Source: Rhizobiaceae bacterium
Lineage (GTDB): Bacteria > Pseudomonadota > Alphaproteobacteria > Rhizobiales > Rhizobiaceae
Length of the DNA stretch: 64,000 bases
Direction: 5' to 3'
Assembly: GCA_905339215.1 (NCBI GenBank)
Contig: CAJPFN010000078.1
Location: forward strand, 1 to 64,000
The notes below the pieces were generated by a model, which was given only the letters and a program-made list of their open reading frames with translations, did no database searches and was not told where the DNA came from. Positions 26,947 to 36,305 of this stretch are shown here, in pieces. A program made the position numbers and the translations under genes. Numbering within the stretch: position 1 is the first letter of the stretch; each line of letters starts with the position of its first letter.

Positions 26947-27387
26947 GTGCTGAGGCCGCTCGCCGAGCAGTGGCAGTTCTGGGCGGTCCTCTCCGCCGTC
27001 TTCGCCGCGCTCACGGCGATCTTCGCCAAGGTCGGGGTGGCCGACGTCTCGTCCGACTACGCCACCCTGGTCAGGACGGCGATCATCCTGCTCGTCGCGG
27101 CGCTGGCGGTGCGGCTTACCGGCGCCTGGCAGCCGCCCTCGACCGTACCCTTGCGCACGTGGACGTTCCTGGTCCTGTCGGGGATCGCGACCGGAGCCTC
27201 GTGGCTGTGCTACTTCCGCGCCCTGAAGCTCGGTGAGGCGTCGCGCGTCGCCCCGATCGACAAGCTCAGCGTTGTCCTCGTCGCCGTGTTCGCCGCACTT
27301 TTCCTCGGCGAGCGGCCCTCGGCGGTGAATTGGCTGGGTATCGTTCTCATCGCCGCCGGCGCCGTGCTGGTGGCGTGGAAAGCGTGA
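26947..27387 (+). CDS. EamA-type half-size DMT transporter
   Basis: 146 residues with a GTG start four bases after the maeB stop. Five hydrophobic segments, a single EamA repeat instead of the usual two: [20 protein letters not shown] at the N-terminus, [20 protein letters not shown] in the middle and [20 protein letters not shown] at the C-terminus. Such half-transporters work as dimers in the inner membrane. The substrate is unknown. Tight spacing suggests co-transcription with maeB, so export of an organic acid or amino acid is possible but unproven. Confidence 0.88.
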   Translation: MLRPLAEQWQFWAVLSAVFAALTAIFAKVGVADVSSDYATLVRTAIILLVAALAVRLTGAWQPPSTVPLRTWTFLVLSGIATGASWLCYFRALKLGEASRVAPIDKLSVVLVAVFAALFLGERPSAVNWLGIVLIAAGAVLVAWKA

Positions 27388-27447
27388 GCGCGCCGGCGGA
27401 CCGCCCCGTCAACGCGGGGAACGGCCGTCGGCCGCGAAACGAACGGC

Positions 27448-28332
27448 CTATGCGGTGAAGCGGTCGGCTTCCGAGGCGTAGTAGTTGATGTAGCGTGCGC
27501 CGATCGACGCGATCGGCATGACGATGAAGACGTCGGTAGTGCCGAAATCGTGGTCGATGACGCAGCCGTCGCCAATCTTCGCGCCGAGGCGCAGATATCC
27601 CTTGATCAAGGGCGGCATGGCGGCGATGGCCGAGCGCGGCGTGACCCCCTCTGGCGGCATCAGGTCCATGGAGTGGTAGCGGCCGGGCACGGCGCGTACA
27701 TCCCACGGCGCCTCCGCCCGGTACGATTGCGCGAGATAGGACAGCGCCTCGGCGTGCGCGGCCGGTACCGTACCGTGGAAGGAGGCGCAGCCGGTCATGA
27801 CGCCGATCGAATAGTGGTTGATATAGGCCCAGATTCCCTGCCAGAGCACCTCGATCGTGCGCTTCGACCGGGAGGCCGGGAGCACGCACGAGCGGCCGAG
27901 TTCGAGGAAGTTCAGTCCGGGGTGGCGCGCCACCAGCCGTTCGAGTTCGAATTCGTCTTCCGAATAGAAGCCGCCCGTCAGTTCCGCGGTTTCCTGCCTG
28001 AGCAGGCGGTAGGTGCCCACGATCCGCTTGTGGTCCGGTCCCGGCAGTGCCGTGTCGACGACGAGAAGATGGTCGCAGAAGGCATCGAAGCGGTCGGCGT
28101 CGCGCGGGTCGAGGCAGGTCGTCAGGTCCTGCCGGGCCCCGAGTTCCTCGTAGAACACGCGGAAGCGTATCTCCTGGGCGGCCGCAACCTCGACCGGATC
28201 GCGCGCGAGCCTGACCTCCAGTGAGCCGATTCGGCCGAGCGGAGCGCCGGTATCGATGGCATCGAATCGCCGCCCGAATACCACCGCTTCGCCGTTTTGG
28301 CGGGTTTCCTTCTCCGCGGTGGCTGTGTGCAC
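27448..28332 (-). CDS. olsB: L-ornithine N-alpha-acyltransferase (OlsB, GNAT-related)
   Basis: 294 residues, matching rhizobial OlsB length. Start is GTG 28332 with AAGGAG upstream. Family marks: AQEIRFRVFYEELGARQDL, DHLLVVDTALPGPDHKRIVG followed by TYRLLRQ, the core ELGRSCVLPASRSKRTIEVL, and YHSMDLMPPEGVTPRSAIA. It transfers a 3-hydroxyacyl chain from ACP to ornithine, the first step of ornithine lipid formation at the inner face of the membrane. The partner OlsA is not in the window. A hybrid kinase gene lies just upstream on the same strand. Confidence 0.9.
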   Translation of the reverse strand: MHTATAEKETRQNGEAVVFGRRFDAIDTGAPLGRIGSLEVRLARDPVEVAAAQEIRFRVFYEELGARQDLTTCLDPRDADRFDAFCDHLLVVDTALPGPDHKRIVGTYRLLRQETAELTGGFYSEDEFELERLVARHPGLNFLELGRSCVLPASRSKRTIEVLWQGIWAYINHYSIGVMTGCASFHGTVPAAHAEALSYLAQSYRAEAPWDVRAVPGRYHSMDLMPPEGVTPRSAIAAMPPLIKGYLRLGAKIGDGCVIDHDFGTTDVFIVMPIASIGARYINYYASEADRFTA

Positions 28333-28463
28333 GGGGTGATTCTCCTTCGAGCCATCCCTCTTGGCGCGGGGATAAGTTGGGAGTGCAACAGGATTGTGAC
28401 AGTACCGTGATCCGGTGCATCCGGCAATAGTTCGACGGCTACCGACAACAAGGTTCGCGGGGG

Positions 28464-30743
28464 TCAGGCGGCGGCCTGTTCTTCCACGGTGCGGACGAGG
28501 TTCTGCGGGTCGAGCGGCTTGGTGACGAAGCCGCTGGCGCCGTGGACGAGCACGTTGTGCCTGGTTTGCTCCTGGCTGTCGGCCGACAGCACGACGATCG
28601 GCACGGCGGCGGCCTTGCGCCGCTGCTCGTCGCGGCGGATCGCCGCAATGGCGTCCAGCCCGTCCATGACCGGCATGTGCAGGTCCATCAGCACGATGTC
28701 GTAGTGCCGCGCCCTGCCTTTCGCCGTTATTGCCTCGACGGCCGCCTTCCCGTTGCCGACGACGTCGACCCGGTGGCCGGCCTTGGTCAGCGCTGCGCGC
28801 GCCAGCATGGCATTGATCTCATTGTCCTCAGCCACCAGGACCGACAGTTCGCGCCCGGTCGCCCGTGGCGAAGGCGGCAGCTTCTCCGTTACGGGTTTGG
28901 CCGATTGCCCCGGACGGTGCGTCAGGACCCGCAGCAGGGTCTCGCCGCGCACGGGCCTGACGAGGAAGTTGGCGTAGCCCGCGTCGCGGAACTCGGCCAC
29001 ACGGCGCCGTTCGGTCGGCGCGATCAGCGTGACCGCGTCGGCGCCGCGATAGCCGTGACGGCGCAATCGTTCCAGCTGGCTTTGCCCCTGATTCTCGATC
29101 GCCGCGTCGATCAGGACGGCATCGCTCGGCCCTCCCAGCGCGATCGCCTCGTCGATGGACGCCACGACGCTCGCAGTGCCGCCATGGGCGCGGATGGTGC
29201 GCGCGATGGCCTCGGCCTCGACCGGTTGACCGGAGACTATGGTGACGGTCCGGTCGAGCAGCGCAGGCGTGGCGGCGCGCGCGGATGAACGGGCATCGAC
29301 CACGGGCAGTTCGGCAAAGAACTCGGATCCTTCGCCCAGGGTGCTCCGGACGTCGATCGATCCACCCATTGTTTCGACGATCTTGCGCGAGATCGCGAGT
29401 CCGAGCCCGGCGCCGCCGTGGTTTCGCGTCGAAGTGTCGTCGACCTGTTCGAACTCTTCGAAGATACGCGCCATGTCCTCGCGCCTGAGCCCCGGGCCGG
29501 TGTCGGCGACGGCGAAGCGGATCGTCGGCGCCGGCGACTGGCCGCTCGTCGTGACCATCACCGTCACGCCGCCGCGTTCGGTGAACTTCACCGCGTTGCC
29601 GACGAGGTTGAGGAGCACCTGTCGCAGCCGCCCCGGATCGGCGCTGATCACCGACGGCACGTCGGGGGCGACGAAGCTGGCGATGCCGATGCCCTTGGCA
29701 TAGGCCTTGGCGGCGAGAAGTTCGACCACGCTCTCGGCGAGTTCGCGCGGCGAGACCGGCTGCAGTTCGGGCTCGAATCGCCCGGCCTCGATCTTGGAAT
29801 AGTCGAGGAGGTCCTCGATGAGCGCCAGCAGAGATCCGGCCGAGGTCGCGATCGCGCCGACATAGGTGCGTTGCTCCGGCGTTAGTTCGGTCTCGGCGAG
29901 GAGCTTGCCCATGCCGATGATGCCGTTCATCGGCGTTCGGATTTCGTGGCTTACCGTGGCGAGGAAGCGCGATTTCGCCCGGCTGGCGTGCTCGGCGCGT
30001 TCGCGGGCGTTGATCAGCGCCATCTCTGCGCGCTTGCGCGCGCTGATGTCGCGGGCGATAGCGCGATGCGAGACCGCGTCGCTCGCCTTGTCGCGGACCG
30101 AAAGTTCGATCCAAGAGTACCAGCGCGCACCGCTTGACGACTGGATGGCGACGTCGGTCGAGCTGAGGCATTCGCCGTCGGAGAAGGCTGCGTCGGGGAC
30201 GATGCCGACGTCGATGCCGAGTTCTTCCAGCGTGCGGCCGGCGAGCGCGTCAGCGCTGCGGCCGAGGAGGTCGGCAAACACCTGGTTGACGTAGACGATG
30301 CGGCCTTCGCGGTCGCGATGCACGACGAGGTCGCCGAGCGCGTCGATCAGGCCGCGAAAGCGCTCCTCGCTCTCCTGCAACTCCCACATGCGGTCGGCGA
30401 GGGCTTCCAGTTCGGCACGGCTGCGCGTCGTGGTTTCGTCGACGGCGGCGGTCAGCTGCTCCTCGGTCGCCAGGCTGCGCCAGAGCAGGACGAGGCCGGC
30501 GAGGCCGAGTACCAGCAGCGACACCGACAGGAAGAGCGGCGCTCCGGTCACGTAGGCGACCCCGGCGAGCACGAGGAGGCCGACCCTGAGTGCGACGCGC
30601 AGCGTCTTCGAGGGGGCGTGAGGCAGGTCGGGCGCCAGCGGTGGCGACTTCCTGCCGAGAGCAAGCCGCGGGCGCGCGACCTTCGGCGACCTGCCTGGGT
30701 CGGAAGCATTGGTCGGTATTTCTGTCCGCGCGGGGTCCACCAT
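28464..30743 (-). CDS. Membrane-bound hybrid sensor histidine kinase (PAS, HisKA, HATPase, two receiver-like domains)
   Basis: 759 residues from ATG 30743 (a TTG at 30767 is possible). Two membrane segments near 58-95, then a PAS domain ([20 protein letters not shown]), the H-box [20 protein letters not shown] with His about 266, and HATPase boxes [24 protein letters not shown] and [16 protein letters not shown] degenerate receiver follows (acidic pocket replaced by VSGQP, lysine motif VRPVR). A complete receiver ends the protein: [31 protein letters not shown] (Asp about 685) and [10 protein letters not shown]. Resembles BarA/TorS-like relay kinases. Upstream of olsB; signal unknown. Confidence 0.9.
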   Translation of the reverse strand: MVDPARTEIPTNASDPGRSPKVARPRLALGRKSPPLAPDLPHAPSKTLRVALRVGLLVLAGVAYVTGAPLFLSVSLLVLGLAGLVLLWRSLATEEQLTAAVDETTTRSRAELEALADRMWELQESEERFRGLIDALGDLVVHRDREGRIVYVNQVFADLLGRSADALAGRTLEELGIDVGIVPDAAFSDGECLSSTDVAIQSSSGARWYSWIELSVRDKASDAVSHRAIARDISARKRAEMALINARERAEHASRAKSRFLATVSHEIRTPMNGIIGMGKLLAETELTPEQRTYVGAIATSAGSLLALIEDLLDYSKIEAGRFEPELQPVSPRELAESVVELLAAKAYAKGIGIASFVAPDVPSVISADPGRLRQVLLNLVGNAVKFTERGGVTVMVTTSGQSPAPTIRFAVADTGPGLRREDMARIFEEFEQVDDTSTRNHGGAGLGLAISRKIVETMGGSIDVRSTLGEGSEFFAELPVVDARSSARAATPALLDRTVTIVSGQPVEAEAIARTIRAHGGTASVVASIDEAIALGGPSDAVLIDAAIENQGQSQLERLRRHGYRGADAVTLIAPTERRRVAEFRDAGYANFLVRPVRGETLLRVLTHRPGQSAKPVTEKLPPSPRATGRELSVLVAEDNEINAMLARAALTKAGHRVDVVGNGKAAVEAITAKGRARHYDIVLMDLHMPVMDGLDAIAAIRRDEQRRKAAAVPIVVLSADSQEQTRHNVLVHGASGFVTKPLDPQNLVRTVEEQAAA

Positions 30744-30876
30744 TGCGCGGAAATCGTTACCGCTCAACGATTAGGGAAGCTTTTGGCGAGACGTTAGAAT
30801 TTTACCGGCCTCGCCCTTGAGTTGAGTCCGGGCAGCAGAGAAAAGTAATAACGGGCTCCCTGCGCGTGCCTCGGAA

Positions 30877-31866
30877 CTACATCTCCACGACCACGCGCCC
30901 GCGGATCTTGCCCTCGACGATGTCGCGGCCGGCCTGCAGGATGTCGTCGAAACCGATCGTCGTCGACAGCCGCGCGAGCTTCTGGTGGTCGAGTTCGGTG
31001 GCGATGCGCCGCCATGCCTCGAGCCGCAGCGCCTTCGGCGCCATCACCGAATCGATGCCGAGCAGCGAGACGCCGCGCAGGATGAACGGCGCTACGCTGG
31101 TCGGCAGGTCCATGCCGCCGGCCAGCCCGCAGGCCGCCACGGCGCCGCCGTAGGAGGTCATCGACAGGACGTTGGCCAGCGTGTGGCTGCCGACCGCGTC
31201 GATGCCGCCCGCCCAGCGCTCCTTGGCGAGCGGCTTGGCCGGGCCGGAAAGCTCTTCGCGGGCGATGATCTCGGTGGCGCCGAGGTCGATCAGGTAGTCG
31301 CTCTCCGACACCCGCCCCGTCGAGGCGATGACGCGGTAGCCGAGCCGCGACAGGATGGCGATGGCGACCGAACCGACGCCGCCGGCCGCGCCCGTCACGA
31401 CCACCGGGCCGCGGTCGCGGTCGATGCCGTGGCGCTCCAGCGCCATCACGGCGAGCATGGCGGTGTAGCCCGCGGTGCCCACCGCCATGGCGTCACGCGC
31501 TGTCATGCCTTCGGGCAGCGGTACCAGCCAGTCGCCTTTCACCCGCGAGATCTCGGCGAAGGCGCCGTGATGCGTCTCGCCGGTGCCCCAGCCGTTGAGG
31601 ATGACCTTGTCGCCCGGTTTCCAGTCCGGATGCGCCGAGTCGCGCACGGTGCCGGCGAAGTCGATACCCGGGATCAGCGGGAAGCGGCGCACGACCGGGG
31701 CCATGCCGGTGATGGCAAGCCCGTCCTTGTAGTTCACTGTGGTCGCGTCGATCGTCACCGTGACGTCGCCTTCCATCAGGTCGGCTTCCGGCAGGCTGGT
31801 CACGGCGACCGACTGCTTCTTGTTCTCGTCGCGGCTGACGAGGATGGCTTTGAACGTGCCTGTCAT
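30877..31866 (-). CDS. MDR family oxidoreductase, AcuI/YhdH-like acryloyl-CoA reductase
   Basis: 329 residues, zinc-free medium-chain reductase. Marks: TVNYKDGLAITGMAPVVRRF, PLIPGIDFAGTV, NGWGTGETHHGAFAE, and the NADPH loop VVTGAAGGVGSVAIAILSRL. Members with this GWGxGExHxGG-like phrase reduce acryloyl-CoA to propionyl-CoA. GGGAGAAG precedes the ATG. It is a single gene between the hybrid kinase and lspA. Confident to family; the exact substrate is inferred. Confidence 0.88.
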   Translation of the reverse strand: MTGTFKAILVSRDENKKQSVAVTSLPEADLMEGDVTVTIDATTVNYKDGLAITGMAPVVRRFPLIPGIDFAGTVRDSAHPDWKPGDKVILNGWGTGETHHGAFAEISRVKGDWLVPLPEGMTARDAMAVGTAGYTAMLAVMALERHGIDRDRGPVVVTGAAGGVGSVAIAILSRLGYRVIASTGRVSESDYLIDLGATEIIAREELSGPAKPLAKERWAGGIDAVGSHTLANVLSMTSYGGAVAACGLAGGMDLPTSVAPFILRGVSLLGIDSVMAPKALRLEAWRRIATELDHQKLARLSTTIGFDDILQAGRDIVEGKIRGRVVVEM

Positions 31867-31920
31867 GATCTTCTCCCGGTGGCTGGCGACGCCGGACGAT
31901 GCGGCGGCGCAACATCGAAA

Positions 31921-32409
31921 TCAAGCATCCGGCGTGGCGCGGTGGCCCCTTCGCCAGATGAGGAGCTCTTCGAGGATGACCAGCCCGGCGCCGATGGTGA
32001 TGAAGGCATCGGCAAGGTTGAACACGGCGAAAGACCAGACCGGCGTGTGGAAGAGCACGTAGTCGACGACATGGCCGTAGAGCACGCGGTCGATCAGGTT
32101 GCCGATCGCGCCGCCGAGGATCAGCGTGAAACCGAGGCGGGCAAACATCTGCCCGGGATCCGAGCGCCACGCGAGATAGAGGATGAAGGCTACCACCGCC
32201 AGCGTCACCACGATCAGTCCCTTGTCGCCGAACCAGCTCAGCATGGAGAAGGCGATGCCGGTGTTGAAGGTGCGGTAGAGCGCGAGGAAAGGCAGGACGT
32301 CGACCTTTTCCTGCAGTTCGAGCCGCGTCTCGACTAGGTATTTCAGCCACTGGTCGAGCGCCACCGCGACCGTGAAGACGGCGGCGAGGAATCCGGGTCT
32401 GGCCGTCAT
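31921..32409 (-). CDS. lspA: Lipoprotein signal peptidase (signal peptidase II)
   Basis: 162 residues with four membrane segments. Catalytic aspartates are Asp116 in GHVVDYV and Asp134 in FNLADAFI; the upstream AIGNLIDRV motif is intact. It cleaves prolipoproteins after lipidation, for example the L,D-transpeptidase lipoprotein in this window. The start overlaps the stop of the TrmH-type methyltransferase by ATGA, so it is the last member of a coupled three-gene cluster. Confidence 0.96.
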   Translation of the reverse strand: MTARPGFLAAVFTVAVALDQWLKYLVETRLELQEKVDVLPFLALYRTFNTGIAFSMLSWFGDKGLIVVTLAVVAFILYLAWRSDPGQMFARLGFTLILGGAIGNLIDRVLYGHVVDYVLFHTPVWSFAVFNLADAFITIGAGLVILEELLIWRRGHRATPDA

Positions 32410-33263
32410 CTTGGGATCCCCCCGTCGAGCTTCAGCGCCTTACGGCGGATCTCGTAGAGCGCCACCCCGGTGGCGACGGCGAGGTTGAGCGAATCCGCGC
32501 GCCCAGCCTGGGGGATGCGCAGCAGGCGGTCGCAGGCTCCGGCGAGGTCGTCGGGCAGGCCCTGCTGCTCGTTGCCCATCAGGAGGAGGACTGGCCGCCC
32601 GGCATAGTCGATCGTGCGATAGTCTACGGCGCCCTTGAGATGCGTGCCCACCACGAGCCCCGGGAAGCCCTTGCGCCATTGCAGGAAGGAGGCGGTGTCG
32701 GTCTTCGCCACGGGCACGGCGAAGACCGATCCCATCGTCGCGCGCACGGTCTCGATGGAGAACGGATCGGTCGTCTCGCCGACGAGGATGACCCCCTTGG
32801 CGCCGACGGCATCGGCCGTGCGGATGATCGTGCCGAGGTTTCCGGGGTCGCGCACCCGGTCGAGCGCCACCCAGACGTCGTCGCCCTCCGGCCGGATCTC
32901 CTTCAGCGCCGTCCAGCGCTGGGCGAAGACGCCGACCACCATCTGCGGGTTGTCGCGCCGCGTGATCGCCGACAGAACCTTCTCGCTGACCTCCAGCACC
33001 AGCCCGCCGGCGGCCACCGTGCGCGCCGCGGCCCTCTCCACCGCCTCATTGCCCTTGCCCGACTTGGCGAAGACCAGCGTCCTGATCGTCCAGCCGAGGT
33101 CGAGCGCGTCGATGACCAGCTTCAGGCCTTCCGCCAGGAAGGCATTCTCGCGGTCTCGGAATTTCTTCAGCGCCAGCGCCTTGATGTCCTTGACCAGCGG
33201 ATTGGCGAGGCTGGTCACCTCCTTGACCTGGCCGACCGCACGGCGTCCGTCGCGCTCGCTCAT
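32406..33263 (-). CDS. TrmH/SpoU family RNA 2'-O-ribose methyltransferase
   Basis: 285 residues. N-terminal RNA 2'-O ribose methyltransferase substrate-binding domain ([20 protein letters not shown] through [11 protein letters not shown]) and the C-terminal knotted SPOUT domain: motif 1 [17 protein letters not shown], motif 2 [12 protein letters not shown], motif 3 [20 protein letters not shown]. It methylates a ribose in rRNA or tRNA; the exact site is not readable. Its ends overlap both neighbours by ATGA. A longer frame upstream is a shadow of the next methyltransferase gene. Confidence 0.92.
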   Translation of the reverse strand: MSERDGRRAVGQVKEVTSLANPLVKDIKALALKKFRDRENAFLAEGLKLVIDALDLGWTIRTLVFAKSGKGNEAVERAAARTVAAGGLVLEVSEKVLSAITRRDNPQMVVGVFAQRWTALKEIRPEGDDVWVALDRVRDPGNLGTIIRTADAVGAKGVILVGETTDPFSIETVRATMGSVFAVPVAKTDTASFLQWRKGFPGLVVGTHLKGAVDYRTIDYAGRPVLLLMGNEQQGLPDDLAGACDRLLRIPQAGRADSLNLAVATGVALYEIRRKALKLDGGIPR

Positions 33264-34402
33264 TTCGCCACCCAGCGCGAGAACAGCGACGTCGACAGCG
33301 CCCGGCCGGCCGACTTCTCGCGGATCACCAGCTCGCCCGATTCCACCCGGCCGCCCATGCCGGCGAAGGTGTCGCGCATCAGGCCGTGGATGGCAAAGAA
33401 GGAGGCGCGGATCGAATAGGCGGTGAGCACCACCGCCAGCGGCTTCGGCGTCAGGATCGCGCGGCAGATGTCGGCCAGCGCCGGCAGGTCCTCGAAGAGC
33501 TGCCACACCTCGCCCTTCGGCCCGCGCCCGTAGGCCGGGGGATCGAAAAGGATCATGTCGTAGCGGCTGCCGCGGCGCTCCTCGCGCTCTGCGAACTTCA
33601 TCGCGTCCTCGCAGATCCAGCGGATCGGCCGGTCGGCAAGCCGCGCCATCTCCTGGTTCTCGCGAGCCCAGCCGATCGCCTTCTTCGAGGCGTCGACATG
33701 GGCCACCTCGGCGCCGGCGCGCGCCGCCACCAGTGAGGCGAGGCCGGTATAGCCGAACAGGTTCAAGACTTTCACCGGGCGCTTCGCCGCCTCGATCAGG
33801 CCGGCCATGTGGTCCCAGTGCGAGGCCTGCTCGGGAAAGACGCCGACATGGCGGAACGAGGTGAAGCGGCCGAGATAGTCGACGCCGTCGTGGCGCATCG
33901 GCCAGGTCTCGCCGAGCGGCGCCTTCGGGAACCGCCAGCGGCCCATGCCTTCCTCGTCCGTGTCGCCGGTGAAGACCGCGTCGGCCTTCGCCCACTCGCG
34001 CTCGGAAAGTGCGGGCTGCCAGATCGCCTGGCCTTCCGGCCGCACGATCCGGTAGGGGCCGTATTGCTCGAGTTTTCGCCCCGCCCCGCTGTCGATCAAC
34101 GCATAGTCGTCGTTGGGCGCGACTTCCAGGATCAGCGGCAGGCGTTCGGCGGGAAGCTCGCCCTCGCGGCGGCGAAGCTGCCTGCGGGCAGGTGCCGGCT
34201 CCGCGGTGCGCGCTTGGTCGGGGCGCGCTTCCGGCTGCCGCCGTCCGTCCTGACCGCCGTGGCGGGCGGGCCGGTCGTCGCGGCGTCTGTCACGCGATGG
34301 TTTCAACGGCAAGGCCCCTGCGCAGCATGGCGCGCTTTTGGCACAGCGGATTGCGCCACGCAACCGAGCCGCCGCCGCTGTGCTTCGCCCAGCTTCCGCC
34401 AC
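33260..34402 (-). CDS. Class I SAM-dependent methyltransferase, RlmI/RlmK-like
   Basis: Up to 380 residues. The SAM fold starts with VKVLNLFGYTGLASLVAARA, then HVDASKKAIGWARENQ, and the catalytic strand MILFDPPAYGRGPKGEVWQL is like RlmI/RlmL-type rRNA cytosine or guanine methyltransferases. The first 90 codons are arginine/proline/alanine-rich with little family resemblance, so the true start may be a downstream TTG near LKPSRD; I keep the only in-frame ATG. It overlaps the TrmH gene by ATGA. Two RNA methyltransferases and lspA therefore form one coupled unit. Confidence 0.85.
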   Translation of the reverse strand: MAEAGRSTAAAARLRGAIRCAKSAPCCAGALPLKPSRDRRRDDRPARHGGQDGRRQPEARPDQARTAEPAPARRQLRRREGELPAERLPLILEVAPNDDYALIDSGAGRKLEQYGPYRIVRPEGQAIWQPALSEREWAKADAVFTGDTDEEGMGRWRFPKAPLGETWPMRHDGVDYLGRFTSFRHVGVFPEQASHWDHMAGLIEAAKRPVKVLNLFGYTGLASLVAARAGAEVAHVDASKKAIGWARENQEMARLADRPIRWICEDAMKFAEREERRGSRYDMILFDPPAYGRGPKGEVWQLFEDLPALADICRAILTPKPLAVVLTAYSIRASFFAIHGLMRDTFAGMGGRVESGELVIREKSAGRALSTSLFSRWVAK

Positions 34403-34487
34403 AGGCGGATGCTAGCCGGGCGGGTGGCCGGTCGGTTGCCGATATCGGCGTCGGCGGTTACCCTTCCTCCGAGGCAGGAACCTGGGC

Positions 34488-36257
34488 GTGGGTGTTTCGG
34501 GAATTGACAGCGGGCGCGTTGGCGGGGCGGCGGCAGCCGCGCTTGGCCTGCGCCTGTTCGCCATCTTCGCGACCGTGCTCGCCGTTCTCCTTGCCGTAAG
34601 CGCGCCGGCTCATGCCGCCGTCAAATCGCTCGAGCCCGACCCAGAGGCGCAGAAGGTGCTCTCCGAGCGCTGGAAATCGCTCGACGAGCTCAGATCGCAG
34701 CTGGAGGCGCTCCCCGCGGTCCAGACGGCTGGCGCCGGGACCGGCAAGCGCCGGGCGCTGGTCATCGGCAACGACGCCTATGAGGCCCTGGTGCCGCTGC
34801 AGAAGGCCGTCGCCGACGCGGGTTCGGTGGCCAGCACCCTTTCGGACCTTGGTTTCGAGGTGACATCGGCCGAAAACCTCGCCCGCGATCCCTTCGACGA
34901 GACGCTCGAGGCGTTTTACCAGTCGCTGGAGGAGCACGACGTCGCCCTCATCTTCTATTCAGGCCACGGCCTGGCGATGGAGGGCAGCAACTACCTGCTT
35001 CCCGTCGACATGCCGATGCTCGAGCCCGACGAAGGGCGCAAGCTGCGCCGCGAGGCGGTCGATGCCGGCGAGATACTTGCCCGCCTCAGCGAGCGCGGCG
35101 TCGGCCTGGCGCTGGTCGTGCTCGACGCCTGCCGCGACGACCCCTTCGCCCGCGACGGCACCAAGGGCGGCATGTCGCTGAAGGGACTCGCCCGCATGCA
35201 GCCGCAGAAGGGCATGTTCGTGCTCTATTCGGCCGGCGTCGGCCAGAAGGCGCTGGACAGGCTCGGGCCCGACGACGGTGAGCCGAATTCGGTCTTCACC
35301 CGCAAGTTCATGCCGATCCTGGCGACGCCGGGCCTGCCGCTTGTCGACATCGCCAAGCGCACCCAGGTCGAGGTCCAGGCGCTCGCCCGCAAGGTCCACC
35401 ACACCCAGGAGCCCGCCTATTACGACCAGGTCGTTGGTCAGTATTACTTCCAGCCGCCGAAGCCGCGCCTGTTCGGCATCGCCATCGGCATCGACGACTA
35501 CATCGGCTACAAGCTCGCCGGCGCCGTCAACGACGCCGATGTCGTCGCCGACGCGGTGCGCGCGCTCGGCGCCGAGAAGGTCGTCGCCCTGCGCAATGCC
35601 GATGCCCGGCTGCAGTTCATCGACTACGTCTGGGCCGACATGCTCGCCGACGCGCGGCCCGGCGACACGATCGTGCTCACCTATTCCGGCGTCAGCGGCC
35701 AGCGCCCGGCGCCGGCCGGATCGGACGAGGAGGACGGAAAGGACGAGTTCCTGGTGCTTTCCGGCGGCAACGTGCTCGACGCCAAGGGCGATCCGGCGTC
35801 TGTCGCGCCCGACGCGGTGCTTTCCGACGACGACCTGACCCGCTGGATGGAGGCGGCCGCCGAGAAGAACGTCAACGTCGTGCTCCTCGTCGACGGTTGC
35901 CACGGCGCCGGCCTGCTCGACCGGCCGTTCGCCAACGTCTCCTTCCTCGGCGCCAGCGCGGAAGACGAGTTGGTGCTCGAATACACGGTTGAAGGTCGCA
36001 AGCACGGCCTCGCTAGCGTCGCCTTCGCCTACGGAATCGGCGGCTACGCCGACTACAATTCCGACGGCTACCTCACGCAGCGCGAGCTGTTCGCCTACGT
36101 CGCCCGCCAGGTGCTCAATGCTGCCGGGTTGGAGCAGACGCCGCAATTCCTGCCGGCGCTCGGCATCGATGCCGGCGACATGCCGCTGTTCCGGCTGGCC
36201 GCGCCGGCTGCGGCGAAAGCCGAGGCGGCTTCCGGCACGACTGAGCCGACCCGTTGA
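34488..36257 (+). CDS. Secreted tandem caspase-like (peptidase C14) protein with degenerate second unit and EF-hand
   Basis: 589 residues from GTG 34488, with a signal peptide ending SAPAHA. First caspase unit (about 80-300): RRALVIGNDAYEALVPLQKA, YSGHG with His160 and VVLDACRDDPF with Cys215, so the dyad is complete. Second unit (about 325-580): RLFGIAIGIDDYIGYKLAGA, but the histidine motif reads YSGVSG (Val402 in place of His) while VDGCHGAG keeps Cys471. An EF-hand loop, DYNSDGYLTQRE at 522-533, has all calcium positions. The periplasmic substrate is unknown. Alone between divergent and convergent neighbours. Confidence 0.88.
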   Translation: MGVSGIDSGRVGGAAAAALGLRLFAIFATVLAVLLAVSAPAHAAVKSLEPDPEAQKVLSERWKSLDELRSQLEALPAVQTAGAGTGKRRALVIGNDAYEALVPLQKAVADAGSVASTLSDLGFEVTSAENLARDPFDETLEAFYQSLEEHDVALIFYSGHGLAMEGSNYLLPVDMPMLEPDEGRKLRREAVDAGEILARLSERGVGLALVVLDACRDDPFARDGTKGGMSLKGLARMQPQKGMFVLYSAGVGQKALDRLGPDDGEPNSVFTRKFMPILATPGLPLVDIAKRTQVEVQALARKVHHTQEPAYYDQVVGQYYFQPPKPRLFGIAIGIDDYIGYKLAGAVNDADVVADAVRALGAEKVVALRNADARLQFIDYVWADMLADARPGDTIVLTYSGVSGQRPAPAGSDEEDGKDEFLVLSGGNVLDAKGDPASVAPDAVLSDDDLTRWMEAAAEKNVNVVLLVDGCHGAGLLDRPFANVSFLGASAEDELVLEYTVEGRKHGLASVAFAYGIGGYADYNSDGYLTQRELFAYVARQVLNAAGLEQTPQFLPALGIDAGDMPLFRLAAPAAAKAEAASGTTEPTR

Positions 36258-36305
36258 GGGCGTCATAGGTCGGGCAGTTCCGCCGGATCGCCCTGCGTTG
36301 GCGGA

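Noticed and set aside
24513-27029. Open minus-strand frame continuing upstream of mutS antisense to maeB and eamA
   Set aside because: It has the low-complexity Arg/Asp/Gly composition of a high-GC shadow. The true MutS N-terminus is recognisable at 24512, and maeB on the other strand is a clear enzyme.
34334-34350. Sigma-54-like sequence TGGCAC...TTGC upstream of the caspase gene
   Set aside because: GG and GC elements are 11 bases apart instead of 10, and the site lies inside the N-terminal coding part of the divergent methyltransferase gene.
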